Origin: Nitrosarchaeum sp.
GTDB lineage: Archaea; Thermoproteota; Nitrososphaeria; Nitrososphaerales; Nitrosopumilaceae
Direction of reading: 5' to 3'
NCBI GenBank assembly: GCA_003569705.1
Contig: BGOU01000007.1
Location: 1 to 64,000, forward strand
DNA: 64,000 bases
Part shown: positions 18,063 to 27,675 of the stretch, in pieces
Numbering within the stretch: the stretch's first letter is position 1
How the letters are laid out: every line of letters starts with the position of its first letter
Translations under genes and position numbers: made by a program
The notes under the pieces: generated by a model
Databases searched by the model: none
Told to the model about the DNA's origin: nothing
The model's input: only the letters and a program-made list of their open reading frames with translations

Positions 18063-19655
18063 TTAAGGATTGATTATGCCGTCTTTAACTAAAAATTGAA
18101 TTCCTTGAATGAATGAATTATCATCAATTTTTCCATCTGCCCACCATCCAGCATTATTTTTAATCCAGGATGGTATTTGATTTGAACCAGTTCCCGAACT
18201 ATGAGTAGATGGAATGTTCATTATTTTTTCTTTGATCAAAAATTGAATTCCTTGAATGAATGAATTATCATCAATTTTTCCATCTGCCCACCATCCAGCA
18301 TTATTTTTAATCCATTTTGGAATAGCAGATTGCGGAATTACAGTTTTTGGCATTTCAGATTTTGGCATTTCAGATTTTACCATGTTCAATTCAAATTTTT
18401 GAAAAAGAGGTTTTTCAAACTCATCATGTCCAATACCCAATAGTACTATTTGCATCGAATACTTGCCTTCTACAGGCGCATCAAGTATTCGTGTATCAAT
18501 GCCATTTGGCAAAGCAATTCCAAAGGCTACGGTTTCTTTTCCAGATGGATCCGTCAAACCATATCCATATCGCATATCAGTAGAAATATTACCTTTGGAA
18601 TCAAAAATTACAATAGAAAAAATAAAATCCTTGCTTTTAGAATATCTAGAATCATAAGAGGCAAGAGCCTTAAACCCATTATCAAACAAAAGTTCTTCAG
18701 TTACTATTGATGACTGAGATTCAGGTGTAATTACAACATTTATTTTAGAATCAGAATTTTTGAATTGTTTTAGTTCGTCATCATTAATCATAAAATGTAT
18801 GATGTTAGTATTTTTGTCTGAATATTTATCATAATGTAGATCTTTTGGAAGAATTAGAATGTCATTAACTTTGCCATAAAAGCTGTTTGTATTTTTAAAA
18901 GGTGAGAAATTTTTTGGAATTTCAAAATAATTTTTCACAAAATTTGTGTGTGCCAAATGTTCCCAATTAAAAGGCATTTGAAAGATTATTGAGTGAGATG
19001 ATTCATCATAGTGTAATTCTGTAATTGGATCTTGAAAATTTTTTGCCAAAATAGAATATTCAGTACCAGATGCAGTTATCCTGAATTGTTGTTCATTAGG
19101 TATGATTACAACAGTTTCAAAGTGAATATCCTGAGTAGTTTGTGTTTTTGGATTTTTTGCACCTATTATGTCAGTTTTCACAGTATATTGTCCACTGTTA
19201 ACAAACACAGGTCCAGAAATCACAGGTATGCTAGAAGGAGTAGAAGCTAAAGCGTTCGGCACAATTGGATCAACATCACCATAATATTTTGTACATCTCC
19301 ACAGTTCTTCTTGCTGACACTCTGATTTAGGTTGTATTTTGATATCCAACTCCCCATCTTTATCAAAAAACATTTGATTTGCAACCAACTGTGCACCATA
19401 AAATATTTGGACTCTATAACTGACACTTTCTATATTCACATTAGAGGTAGGATCAAAAAATCTAATTTTCAAATTTGCACTAGAATATTTCTCGGGAGTA
19501 AAATCAGCTGGAATTAAGAACGTACTTACAGTTACTTCTCCCTCTCCAAAACTAATTGGTGGCGCTTGAGTGCCACCATGATGTTGAGCAAAAGACAGCG
19601 GAAAAGTAATGGTAAGTGCCAGTATTATGTAAAACAGCCATAATTTTGATGTCAT
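18063..19655 (-). CDS. Secreted protein with two C-terminal WIKNNAGWW repeats
   Basis: The mature start is likely the internal ATG at 19655 (MTSKLWLFYIILALTITFPL, a clean signal peptide); an upstream in-frame start at 19697 would add 14 residues. A beta-rich ectodomain of about 400 residues with a central CQQEELWRC loop is followed by two copies of PxWIKNNAGWWADGKIDD...FIQGIQFL. This domain is widespread in thaumarchaeal exported proteins and is presumed to bind the cell surface. Linker MPKSEMPK repeats precede it. Confidence 0.75.
   Translation of the reverse strand: MTSKLWLFYIILALTITFPLSFAQHHGGTQAPPISFGEGEVTVSTFLIPADFTPEKYSSANLKIRFFDPTSNVNIESVSYRVQIFYGAQLVANQMFFDKDGELDIKIQPKSECQQEELWRCTKYYGDVDPIVPNALASTPSSIPVISGPVFVNSGQYTVKTDIIGAKNPKTQTTQDIHFETVVIIPNEQQFRITASGTEYSILAKNFQDPITELHYDESSHSIIFQMPFNWEHLAHTNFVKNYFEIPKNFSPFKNTNSFYGKVNDILILPKDLHYDKYSDKNTNIIHFMINDDELKQFKNSDSKINVVITPESQSSIVTEELLFDNGFKALASYDSRYSKSKDFIFSIVIFDSKGNISTDMRYGYGLTDPSGKETVAFGIALPNGIDTRILDAPVEGKYSMQIVLLGIGHDEFEKPLFQKFELNMVKSEMPKSEMPKTVIPQSAIPKWIKNNAGWWADGKIDDNSFIQGIQFLIKEKIMNIPSTHSSGTGSNQIPSWIKNNAGWWADGKIDDNSFIQGIQFLVKDGIINP
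18091..18314. repeat. 147-bp tandem repeat unit, 77 bp identical between copies
   Basis: The first 77 bases at 18091-18167 recur without change at 18238-18314. They encode the WIKNNAGWW domain core. Identity at synonymous positions shows recent duplication or gene conversion. Confidence 0.85.
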
Positions 19656-19981
19656 ATGTTGTAACGTAATACTTGCAAAAATCATTGATAATTTCAACTT
19701 TTCAGTTGCATGTAAAGGAGAATATCATCATGAGAAGGATTTTAGCATGAATTTTTTCAAACATATGCTCAAATTTCATAATTAGTAAAAGTCAGTCTTT
19801 GAAGTAGTATTCACAAGGTTTCTTTGTGGAATAATTGTAAGAGGGGTAAAAACAACATCAATAATTATTGTGTTTTATAATTAATTCTTGAATTCATTTA
19901 GGAAAAAATTAATCATATTGGAATTGCCATTACTCAAGTTATCATAGACATATTATAATAAGTGAGAAAATAGTTAACAAC
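19656..19981. other. Divergent promoter region without a gene
   Basis: This 326-base gap separates the divergent WIKNNAGWW and DUF4760-like genes and should contain both promoters. It is AT-rich, with a TATA-like ttataattaatt near 19874-19885. No open frame longer than about 20 codons looks coding. Confidence 0.35.
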
Positions 19982-20515
19982 ATGTTTCTAAATCTGACAG
20001 GCATATTTTTACAATTAACTCAAAAGATTGAAACACCGACGCTTGCAATAATTATTAGTTCCATCACTGCAACTATTTTCATAATCACATTATTAATAAC
20101 TTGGAAAAACGTTAGAGAAAACACAAAGGCGACATATTCTCAACTATTACGAGGATTTCATGAGGATCTGACAAACAGATTAGACAAAAATTCAATTCTT
20201 AAAACTACAGAAGATTGCCAAAGATATGCAAATGATTATTTAAACACCATAGATCAAATTGCATTTCTAGATATACACAAAAAAATTCCTGTTGGAATTG
20301 CCAAATATCTTAGCAGATTCTTTGCTTATGGTTTGATAATAATTGATTGGTATGATCATATGGTAGGCGAGGATTTTAACAAGAGTGCTAGAAAAAATTG
20401 GCCAAATTATTTTCTGTATTGTCAAAAATATGGAATAACACCAAATCCAGATGACAAACTCCCAAAGATAATGTTAGATTATAATTCATTGCAAGATAAA
20501 GAATCAAAAACATAG
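19982..20515 (+). CDS. DUF4760-like membrane-anchored protein
   Basis: The 177-residue protein has one membrane helix (about 20-42, LAIIISSITATIFIITLLIT), then a cytoplasmic helical domain with LLRGFHEDLTNRLD, YANDYLNTIDQIAFL and FFAYGLIIIDWYDH. The TM plus helical bundle with a conserved Tyr/Trp-rich helix resembles DUF4760-type proteins. Function unknown. The next gene starts 39 bases later on the same strand. Confidence 0.55.
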   Translation: MFLNLTGIFLQLTQKIETPTLAIIISSITATIFIITLLITWKNVRENTKATYSQLLRGFHEDLTNRLDKNSILKTTEDCQRYANDYLNTIDQIAFLDIHKKIPVGIAKYLSRFFAYGLIIIDWYDHMVGEDFNKSARKNWPNYFLYCQKYGITPNPDDKLPKIMLDYNSLQDKESKT

Positions 20516-20553
20516 AGCATCAACCATAAATTATGCATTTATGACTAGACTAT

Positions 20554-21126
20554 ATGGAATCTATTCAATATGAAATTAGACGAATTTTTGGATTTTTATT
20601 TATTTGTGTAGCAGCTGCAGTGGCAATTGCATCAATTACAAGTGAAATCATATTTCTAAATCATTTACCAAGTTATTTGTACGGAGTTGTTTGGCTTGGA
20701 ACATTTGGAATGATTTTTGGCTTTTATTTTATGCATTTTAAACAAAAAATTCCCTTAATACGAAATCGTATGAAAAACAGTTTGTCGTGGTCAATATACG
20801 TGAAAATAATAAATGGTAGTTGCTGGGCAGTGCCTTTTCTTCTAATTGGAGTTTTTCCACAGTATTTTCAATATCTAATTTTGTTAGGAATAGGATTAGG
20901 AAATTCCTCAACATATATTTTTATGAGAATTTTTAGTCATCAAAACAATAAAGAGCAATTTTTAGTAGGCATGATTGCATTGCTGGTAATTCCAATAGCT
21001 ATTGAAATCGACACGTCCTTGTTTGTATCTCATCAAGATATCGCTGTGTTGTTATCTAGAATTTTAATCTCAGTGTCATATGCCATAGGTGGCACATATG
21101 CGTTATTTTCAAAAACTAAAATATAA
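20554..21126 (+). CDS. Multi-pass membrane protein of unknown function
   Basis: The 190-residue protein has five or six predicted helices (starting FGFLFICVAAAVAIASITSE, VVWLGTFGMIFGFYFM, GSCWAVPFLLIGVF). No transport or enzyme motif is visible. It is probably cotranscribed with the preceding gene. Confidence 0.55.
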   Translation: MESIQYEIRRIFGFLFICVAAAVAIASITSEIIFLNHLPSYLYGVVWLGTFGMIFGFYFMHFKQKIPLIRNRMKNSLSWSIYVKIINGSCWAVPFLLIGVFPQYFQYLILLGIGLGNSSTYIFMRIFSHQNNKEQFLVGMIALLVIPIAIEIDTSLFVSHQDIAVLLSRILISVSYAIGGTYALFSKTKI

Positions 21127-21299
21127 AACAACTAGTTAAAATAAAATATTTTAATTTTTAGACTCTAATGAATTTACATTTTTTTACATGATCTGATCTT
21201 ATGTTACATCATCTTGTGAATTTAGAATGCAATGTTATCGGAATGTTTTTTTCAAATGAAATACCGAATGCAAATATACGATGTGTCCAATTATCAATC

Positions 21300-21515
21300 A
21301 TGGGCAAGAGAGAAATTAAGAAAAGTGTAGAAGCAATGACCATAAAATGTGCAAAGTGCGGTCACATACAAGCAAATCATTTGACCATAACACCACAGAA
21401 TCAACGAGATTCACAAGGAGGAAAACTAGTACTTTCCAAATGTAAAACGTGTAACTGTAAAGAGTTTAAATTTAAAACAAAAGACACATTCAAAGGATTT
21501 TTTCAAAAAAAGTGA
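21300..21515 (+). CDS. Zinc-ribbon small protein
   Basis: From the ATG at 21300 the 71-residue protein contains IKCAKCGHIQANHLTIT and SKCKTCNCKEFKFKTKD, two paired Cys knuckles of a zinc ribbon with basic flanks. An upstream in-frame ATG at 21201 adds 33 residues without matching character, so the later start is preferred. It may bind nucleic acid. Confidence 0.6.
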   Translation: MGKREIKKSVEAMTIKCAKCGHIQANHLTITPQNQRDSQGGKLVLSKCKTCNCKEFKFKTKDTFKGFFQKK

Positions 21516-21584
21516 TTAAAAACATAGTCTAGAATCTATGTCACAATAACCCATTTCATTATAATTAATTCATATATTGAATCC

Positions 21585-21713
21585 ATGATGATTACCTGTC
21601 ATTGCAGAAAGAACCTAAGATTTGATGTTGCTAGGAGGATTTACGATAACTGGCATCATAAAAGATGCCTGTTTCACGTTGCATACTTGGTAAAATTAGA
21701 GAGATTTTTTTAG
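21585..21713 (+). CDS. Possible 42-residue basic microprotein
   Basis: MMITCHCRKNLRFDVARRIY then DNWHHKRCLFHVAYLVKLER. It holds CHC plus a later Cys and several His, so it could bind zinc. It stands in a 404-base region between recognised genes that otherwise shows only short frames. Confidence 0.35.
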   Translation: MMITCHCRKNLRFDVARRIYDNWHHKRCLFHVAYLVKLERFF

Positions 21714-21722
21714 AAATACAGG

Positions 21723-21787
21723 CTATTTTGATTTAGCAGCATCTCGTGCCTTTTTTGTTTTTTTCCTTTGTTTGATGTTTTACTCAT
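21723..21787 (-). CDS. Possible basic microprotein with an indel
   Basis: ATG at 21787 reads MSKTSNKGKK, then a poly-A stretch. With one added A the frame continues TKKARDAAKSK and stops at 21723. The corrected product of 21 residues is Lys/Ala-rich. It is offered as a candidate because the two half-frames look alike in composition. Very weak. Confidence 0.2.
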
Positions 21788-21919
21788 ATTACTTTATTTT
21801 AGGTGGATTTAGGATTTAAGAATAGAGGTTAAAAAACAATTCATCATTGGTGTTACTAGTTTCAAAAGAACCATCAAAAGGTTTATCAAATTAATATACA
21901 ATATCACAAACCATTCATT

Positions 21920-22348
21920 ATGAAAAAAGATCTAAGTGTAAGAAAAACAGTAAAGATTAATGCTAATGCATCTAAAGTTTGGAACGCGTTAACAAATCCA
22001 AAAATGATTAAAAAATATCTTTTTGGAACCAAAGTAATCACATCATGGAAAGAAGGCAGTGAAATAATTTTTCAAGGAGATTGGCTAGAAAAAAAATTTA
22101 GAGACAAAGGAGTTATTAAAAAATTTGAGATTGAAAAATTATTCCAGTACACATACTGGAGTGTATTTTCAGGCCTAGATGATAAGGAGGAAAATTATTC
22201 TCTAGTCACCTTTGAATTAAGCGGTGATGATAAAATAACAAAATTAACAGTTTCTCAAAATGGTTTTGCAGATAAAGCATCACAAGAGCATTCAGATAAG
22301 GGTTGGAGCACGGTGTTACAAAAAATCAAAGAACTAGTAGAAAAATAG
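21920..22348 (+). CDS. AHSA1-type SRPBCC protein
   Basis: The 142-residue protein has RKTVKINANASKVWNALTNP, WKEGSEIIFQGDW and a final helix GWSTVLQKIKELVEK, matching the AHSA1/SRPBCC group related to Hsp90 co-chaperone Aha1 C-terminal domains. In prokaryotes these bind hydrophobic ligands. The length is typical. Confidence 0.8.
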   Translation: MKKDLSVRKTVKINANASKVWNALTNPKMIKKYLFGTKVITSWKEGSEIIFQGDWLEKKFRDKGVIKKFEIEKLFQYTYWSVFSGLDDKEENYSLVTFELSGDDKITKLTVSQNGFADKASQEHSDKGWSTVLQKIKELVEK

Positions 22349-22444
22349 TATCAAAATAATATTATTTTTAATTTATTATATTTACAAACATGCTAAGATT
22401 TAGAATTTCATAGTCAAAACGAGATAATTTAAAATTAATAATGA

Positions 22445-23395
22445 TTAAGGAGCATACTTGCCAGTCAGTTTAGTTTCGGCAAGAATGTGATTTTTCATGG
22501 ATTTTTCCACATCTGTTTTAGATGCGCCTTTAGCGAGATTCAATTTATTATCTAATGCATATAGTTTGAAGATGTATGTGTGCTCTTTATCAGGTGGGGC
22601 TGGGCCTCCATAACCGATTACGCCAAAATCCGTTGTACCCTCAATGGAACCAGTTGGAATTGAATCTTCTTTGATTTCTTTTGTTTTAGGCTCAATATTC
22701 CATATCACCCAATGAACCCAGATTTTTCCTACTGCACCCATTGCATCAGGATCATCCATTATGAGAACTAGTGATTTGGTATTTTGTGGGATTCCTTTAA
22801 TTGTTAATGGTGGATTTATGTTAGAATTTTTATAACCATATTTTTTTGGAATTTGCTTGCCATTTTTAAAAGCACTACTTTCTAAAATCAAGCCAGCATT
22901 ATCACATCCAATTAATTGTGCACCTTTACTCAAGTCAGAACAATTCTTTTTCTCATCTACTTTCTTTGTATCAGTCATTTTCTTTGTATCAGATACTAGT
23001 GTAAATGAGAGTTTTTCTACTTTCAGGTGTGTTTTCCCATACTGTGCCCTTAGAGTATACTCTCCAACTTTGGAGAATTTTCCATTATTTGATATATCAT
23101 AAGAGAATTTTCCATTTGCAGTCACTGGAATTTCGGTGCTTAAAACCAGTTTATTGGTAGAATCAAAAATTGTAATTTGTAATGTTCTATTTTCTTCGTA
23201 TTTGCTAACATTGCCAGATAGAGTAATTATCTCACCTATGACGTATGATGGCTTGTCAGAGTTTATTGTTACCTTGTAATCATTTGCAGTACTTGTGGTA
23301 GGAGCACCTCCGTATTGAGCATAAACTTGCTGACCTGCAGTACTAACTAGTACAGATATTACAATAATAGCTAAAAATCCAGAGATATTCATCAT
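22445..23395 (-). CDS. Secreted Ig-like protein with C-terminal PEBP (YbhB/YbcL) domain
   Basis: The 316-residue protein has a signal peptide (1-26), an Ig-like segment (about 40-140, VTINSDKPSYVIGEIITLSG) and a C-terminal phosphatidylethanolamine-binding/Raf-kinase-inhibitor-like domain (about 165-316). The last has the anion-pocket motifs LVLIMDDPDA, WVHWVIWNI and YGGPAPPDKEHTYIFKLYAL. PEBP domains usually occur alone, so export plus an Ig module is notable. The ligand is unknown. Confidence 0.85.
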   Translation of the reverse strand: MMNISGFLAIIVISVLVSTAGQQVYAQYGGAPTTSTANDYKVTINSDKPSYVIGEIITLSGNVSKYEENRTLQITIFDSTNKLVLSTEIPVTANGKFSYDISNNGKFSKVGEYTLRAQYGKTHLKVEKLSFTLVSDTKKMTDTKKVDEKKNCSDLSKGAQLIGCDNAGLILESSAFKNGKQIPKKYGYKNSNINPPLTIKGIPQNTKSLVLIMDDPDAMGAVGKIWVHWVIWNIEPKTKEIKEDSIPTGSIEGTTDFGVIGYGGPAPPDKEHTYIFKLYALDNKLNLAKGASKTDVEKSMKNHILAETKLTGKYAP

Positions 23396-23508
23396 GTTTT
23401 ATTTCCATAGTCGGGTTATACATCTTTACAATATTACGTCTATTCAATTAAACAGTTATGAACAAAGAATTTAGAAAATAAAAAAATAATCAAATAAAGG
23501 TGGATGTT

Positions 23509-23727
23509 TTATTTTGGTCTTCCTTCGTTTATAGGATCTGGGTTTTCACCAGAGGAACATAGTTTGTCTCCACATATTTTGTTAATATTTCTGGGTCCAT
23601 ACCAGTGATGTGTGGATTTATTTTTAGCCTTTAAAGCATCTGCTTCACCGATACTTCCAGATATAGTTGCTAGTGCAAAAATTGCAATAATGGCAACAAC
23701 TCCAAAGTATTTTGCTACATGTTTCAT
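23509..23727 (-). CDS. Small secreted CGxxLC-motif protein, copy 1
   Basis: From the ATG at 23727, MKHVAKYFGVVAIIAIFALA is a signal peptide with GSIGEADA cleavage region; the mature part of about 45 residues contains NINKICGDKLCSSGENPDPI. The signal sequence is nearly identical to the protein at 42935-43162 and both share YG.(R/K)NI.K(I/V)CG.KLCSSGE. The two Cys could form a disulfide or bind a metal outside the cell. Confidence 0.65.
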   Translation of the reverse strand: MKHVAKYFGVVAIIAIFALATISGSIGEADALKAKNKSTHHWYGPRNINKICGDKLCSSGENPDPINEGRPK

Positions 23728-23903
23728 ATCAAATAGAAAGAGAATAGATAATAAAAACATTGAAGAGGATTACAGTGTTTAGGAAGTCCTTTTTGTACAT
23801 CTTGAAGATATTTACAATTTTAACAGGATAAGGATGAATTTCAAATTTAATTTCACTCATGAATAAAAATTTGGCAAGTAAGGGTATAAGAGGAAGGGGT
23901 CTA

Positions 23904-23985
23904 CGCCAGGTAAGGGATTCGAGCCCCTGCACGCTTGCGCGTAGCCGTTTTCGAGACGGCCGCCGTACCACTTGGCTAACCTGGC
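23904..23985 (-). tRNA. tRNA-Ser (CGA)
   Basis: The minus strand folds as a cloverleaf: acceptor GCCAGGT with ACCTGGC, D arm with GGTA, anticodon stem GCCGT/ACGGC with loop CTCGAAA (anticodon CGA, reading UCG), and a long variable arm (TACGCGCAAGCGTG) typical of class II serine tRNA. The T loop is CTCGAAT. The discriminator base is G, as expected for Ser. CCA is not encoded. No intron is seen. Confidence 0.95.
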
Positions 23986-24007
23986 AAGAAATCTTAGAAG
24001 CAGCTAC

Positions 24008-24016
24008 ATAATAAAA
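24008..24016 (-). promoter_or_regulatory. TATA box for tRNA-Ser
   Basis: On the minus strand TTTTATTAT is centred about 27 bases before the tRNA 5' end, the spacing expected of an archaeal TATA box. Confidence 0.5.
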
Positions 24017-24081
24017 CAAGTATGTACTAGTCGTAATTCAAACGATAAACACAAAATAGCATAAAAAGTCAATAACAAACA

Positions 24082-25107
24082 ATGGGACTGAATCTAAAAG
24101 AACTGGTAGTAAGAGAGAAAACAACGTTAGAAGCATTTTCATCTAAAGTAATAGCAGTTGATGCCTATAATGCGATTTATCAATTCCTAGCAAGCATACG
24201 AGGTCCTGACGGATTACAATTATCAGATTCAGAAGGCAGGATAACCAGTCATCTTAGTGGGTTGCTCTACAGAAATATCAACTTTCTATCTTTAGGAATA
24301 AAACCAGTATACGTATTTGATGGAAAACCACCGTCATTAAAAACTGCAGAAATTGAAAGAAGAAAACAAATCAAAAAAGATGCCACGGTAAAATATGAAA
24401 AGGCAATTGCAGAAGGAAACATGGAAGATGCAAGAAAATTTGCACAGCAAACAACTAGTATGAAAGACGGTATGGTCAAAGAGTCAAAACAAATTTTAAC
24501 TTATTTTGGAATTCCATACATTGATGCACCTTCTGAGGGGGAAGCAACTGCAGCTCATCTGACAAATACAGGACACGCATATGCATCAGCAAGTCAAGAT
24601 TTTGATTCAATATTATGTGGTGCAAAAAGACTGATAAGAAATTTTACAAACAGTGGAAGAAGAAAACTTCCCAATAGAAATACGTATGTAGAAATCGAGC
24701 CAGAAATAATTGAAACACAAAAATCATTAGATTCTTTGGGCATTACAAGAGAGCAGTTAGTAGATGTCGGGATCTTAATTGGAACTGACTTTAATCCAAA
24801 TGGGTTTGATAGAATAGGACCAAAAACTGCATTAAAAATGATCAAGCAGCATTCACGATTAGAAGACATACCACAAATTCAAGAGCAATTACATGAAATT
24901 GATTACGAGCAAATACGGAAAATATTTCTTGAGCCAATTGTGGCAGATGTGGATGAAATAGTATTTGGAAATGTAGATTATGAAGGAATGAGTAATTATC
25001 TAGTCAAGGAAAGAAGTTTTTCAGAAGATAGAATACAATCATCATTAAATCGACTTAAAAAAGCGCTGGAAAAAAAGAGTCATAATTTAGATCAGTGGTT
25101 TAGTTAG
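24082..25107 (+). CDS. fen: Flap endonuclease 1
   Basis: A structure-specific 5' nuclease that removes Okazaki flaps. The 341-residue protein has the N domain ([21 protein letters not shown]), the I domain ([25 protein letters not shown]) and the helix-hairpin-helix [20 protein letters not shown], all metal-site acidic residues included. The C-terminal tail HNLDQWFS is a PIP-box for the PCNA sliding clamp. Divergent from tRNA-Ser. Confidence 0.95.
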   Translation: MGLNLKELVVREKTTLEAFSSKVIAVDAYNAIYQFLASIRGPDGLQLSDSEGRITSHLSGLLYRNINFLSLGIKPVYVFDGKPPSLKTAEIERRKQIKKDATVKYEKAIAEGNMEDARKFAQQTTSMKDGMVKESKQILTYFGIPYIDAPSEGEATAAHLTNTGHAYASASQDFDSILCGAKRLIRNFTNSGRRKLPNRNTYVEIEPEIIETQKSLDSLGITREQLVDVGILIGTDFNPNGFDRIGPKTALKMIKQHSRLEDIPQIQEQLHEIDYEQIRKIFLEPIVADVDEIVFGNVDYEGMSNYLVKERSFSEDRIQSSLNRLKKALEKKSHNLDQWFS

Positions 25108-25144
25108 ATTTCAATTTAATAACAAGTCAAATGTAAATCAAAAA

Positions 25145-25675
25145 ATGATCCAGACAGAGGCAAGAAAAATTCTCAAAGATGCTCCAATCATGTGGAGGCG
25201 AATCAACTCTATTGGAATCATTCTAGATTGTAACTCTACGTATGCTAACAAATTAGGGTATACAAAATCCGAGATTTTAGGCAGGCCAGTATTTGAACAC
25301 GTGCCAAAAGAATCATGGGAAGTGATGAATGATTCGTTGAAAACATGGTTTGAAACAGGAAATGTAACAGACAGGAAAATTACGTTTAAAAAACAAGACA
25401 GCAGTACATTTCCAGGCCTATTGCATGCAACCAGTCTTTACGATGAAAAGAAAAATCTGCTTGGAAGTAATACGGTAATTTTTGATCTTACAGAAATGAA
25501 TGATGCAAAAATTGATGAGTTTGAAAAGTTTTTCAGAGAAGCAAAAAATAAACTAGACGAGATTAAAAACAATGAATACAAAAAACTAGATGAAAATTCC
25601 AAATCAGAGTACGATGGATTAAAGAAAATGTTTGATATATTATTAACAACTGATTTGAAAGTATTAAAAATATAA
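25145..25675 (+). CDS. PAS-domain sensor-like protein
   Basis: The 176-residue protein carries a PAS fold (about 12-120: IGIILDCNSTYANKLGYTKSEILGRPVFEHV, abbreviated here, then ATSLYDEKKNLLGSNTVIFDLTE), followed by a coiled-coil tail. It has no histidine-kinase or output domain, so it may bind a cofactor and act through a partner. It follows fen by 37 bases on the same strand. Confidence 0.8.
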   Translation: MIQTEARKILKDAPIMWRRINSIGIILDCNSTYANKLGYTKSEILGRPVFEHVPKESWEVMNDSLKTWFETGNVTDRKITFKKQDSSTFPGLLHATSLYDEKKNLLGSNTVIFDLTEMNDAKIDEFEKFFREAKNKLDEIKNNEYKKLDENSKSEYDGLKKMFDILLTTDLKVLKI

Positions 25676-25701
25676 AAGATACTAGAAATAATTCTTTGAG
25701 A

Positions 25702-27621
25702 TTAATTGGATTTTTTGTGAATTGATTTTTGTAGTTCGTCAAATGCAGACTGTATTTCAGTTACAGCTGCACCGTCTTCCAAAGTACTAACATCACCAAT
25801 AGTTTCGTTATTAGCTATTCCTTTTAGTAGTCTACGCATGATTTTACCACTACGAGTTTTAGGCAATGCTGTTACAAAATAGATTTGTTTTGGAGTAGCT
25901 ATTGCACCGATATCAGTTCTTATTTTTATGGATAGTTCTTTTTCCAAAATTAAAGCCTCAGCAGTCACATTTTGTTTTAAAACTACAAATGCAATGATTG
26001 CCTCACCTTTGATTTCATCGGGAATTCCACATACAGCTGATTCTGCTACATCATGATGAGATACAATACAGCTTTCAAGTTCTGCAGTTCCTATTCGATG
26101 CCCGGATACTTTGAGTACATCGTCTGCTCTTCCCAATAACCAAAAATATCCATCTGTATCTTTTAGAGCATAATCACCAGGATAGTAACAATTTTTGTAC
26201 TTTGACCAATATACATCGCGATATTTCTCATCATCACCCCAAAGAGTCAAAAGCATTCCAGGCCAAGGATTTTTGATTACAAGATAACCCTTAGTATTTG
26301 GAGGCACATCATTTCCAGTTTCATCTACAACTGAAATATTTAATCCAGGAATAGGCAGAGTTCCAGAACCTGGTTTTAGTGAAATTGTTTCCAATCCAGG
26401 TAAAGCAGATATCATCATACCGCCAGTTTCAGTTTGCCACCAAGTATCAATGATAGGGCATTTTTCTTTTCCAATTATTTTGAAATACCATTTCCACACT
26501 TCAGGATTAATTGGTTCACCTACACTTCCCAACAATCTAAGAGTTGAAAGATCAAATGAATTTGGAAGGTCATCACCAAACTTCATAGACATTCGTAATG
26601 CAGTTGGAGTGGTGTAAAGAATTGTTACTTTGTATTTTTGAATAATTTTCCATATTCGAGATACATCAGGAAAATCTGGTGCACCTTCATACATTACTTC
26701 AGTTGCACCATGTAGTAATGGACCATAAACCACATAGCTGTGACCTGTAACCCATCCAATATCAGCTGTACAAAAAAATACATCCGAGTCTTTAATGTCA
26801 AATGCCCACTTAAATGTAGAATACAAATGAGTCAGATAACCACCGGTTCCATGCAATACACCCTTTGGTTTTCCAGTTGTTCCAGAAGTATACAAAATGT
26901 AAAGAGGGTGAGAACTATCTAATTTTTCAGCAACACACGTATCAGAAATATTATGCATTAATTCATTCCAAAGCATATCTTTTGAAGACATGTTGATTTT
27001 GTTTTTTGTCCTCTCTACCACAATAACATTTTGAATAAAATCAAAATCTTTTATTGCTTCATCGATGACTTCCTTGAGTTTAATGATATTACCTCGTCTA
27101 TATCCACCATCAGCAGTTATCACAATTTTTGATTTTGAATCATCTATTCTATCTTTAATTGCAGCTGCACTAAATCCAGAAAATATTACAGTATGTATGG
27201 CTCCAATTCTAGCACATGCAAGCATCGATATCGGGAGTTCTGGAATCATTGGAAGATAGATAATTATCCTGTCACCTTTCTGAACACCAAGTGATTTGAG
27301 CACATTTGCAAATTTTTGAACTCGGGTCCACATGTCTTTGTAAGTGAGAACTCTAGATTCCCCGTTCTCACCCTCCCATAAAATTGCAGGTTTGTCAGCC
27401 TTGTTTTGCTGATGAATATCTAACGTATTGTATGAGGCATTAATCGTACCACCGACAAACCACCTAGCAAAAGGAGGACTCCAGTCTAGTGTTTTTTTCC
27501 AAGTTGAAAACCAAGAGAGATTTTTTGCTTGCCTTTCCCAGAACGTTATAAAATCAGAGTTTGCTTCTCTTCTAATTTCAGTATCATTATTTCCAAGGCC
27601 GATATTAATTCCCGACATCAT
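25702..27621 (-). CDS. acs: AMP-forming acetyl/acyl-CoA synthetase
   Basis: Activates acetate or a related short acid with ATP and CoA. The 639-residue protein has the adenylation core YTSGTTGKPKG, WWQTETGG, YPGDYALKD, RADDVLKVSGHR and a C-terminal acetylatable lysine motif TRSGKIMRR. The size and order match acetyl-CoA synthetase. In thaumarchaea such enzymes may also serve 3-hydroxypropionate or propionate; the acid cannot be fixed from sequence. ATG at 27621 or the second ATG is the start. Confidence 0.9.
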   Translation of the reverse strand: MMSGINIGLGNNDTEIRREANSDFITFWERQAKNLSWFSTWKKTLDWSPPFARWFVGGTINASYNTLDIHQQNKADKPAILWEGENGESRVLTYKDMWTRVQKFANVLKSLGVQKGDRIIIYLPMIPELPISMLACARIGAIHTVIFSGFSAAAIKDRIDDSKSKIVITADGGYRRGNIIKLKEVIDEAIKDFDFIQNVIVVERTKNKINMSSKDMLWNELMHNISDTCVAEKLDSSHPLYILYTSGTTGKPKGVLHGTGGYLTHLYSTFKWAFDIKDSDVFFCTADIGWVTGHSYVVYGPLLHGATEVMYEGAPDFPDVSRIWKIIQKYKVTILYTTPTALRMSMKFGDDLPNSFDLSTLRLLGSVGEPINPEVWKWYFKIIGKEKCPIIDTWWQTETGGMMISALPGLETISLKPGSGTLPIPGLNISVVDETGNDVPPNTKGYLVIKNPWPGMLLTLWGDDEKYRDVYWSKYKNCYYPGDYALKDTDGYFWLLGRADDVLKVSGHRIGTAELESCIVSHHDVAESAVCGIPDEIKGEAIIAFVVLKQNVTAEALILEKELSIKIRTDIGAIATPKQIYFVTALPKTRSGKIMRRLLKGIANNETIGDVSTLEDGAAVTEIQSAFDELQKSIHKKSN

Positions 27622-27675
27622 AATTGTGTAGAGGGTCAGACTAGTAAAGGTTAAAGAAAAAATAATTTAAAAAAA

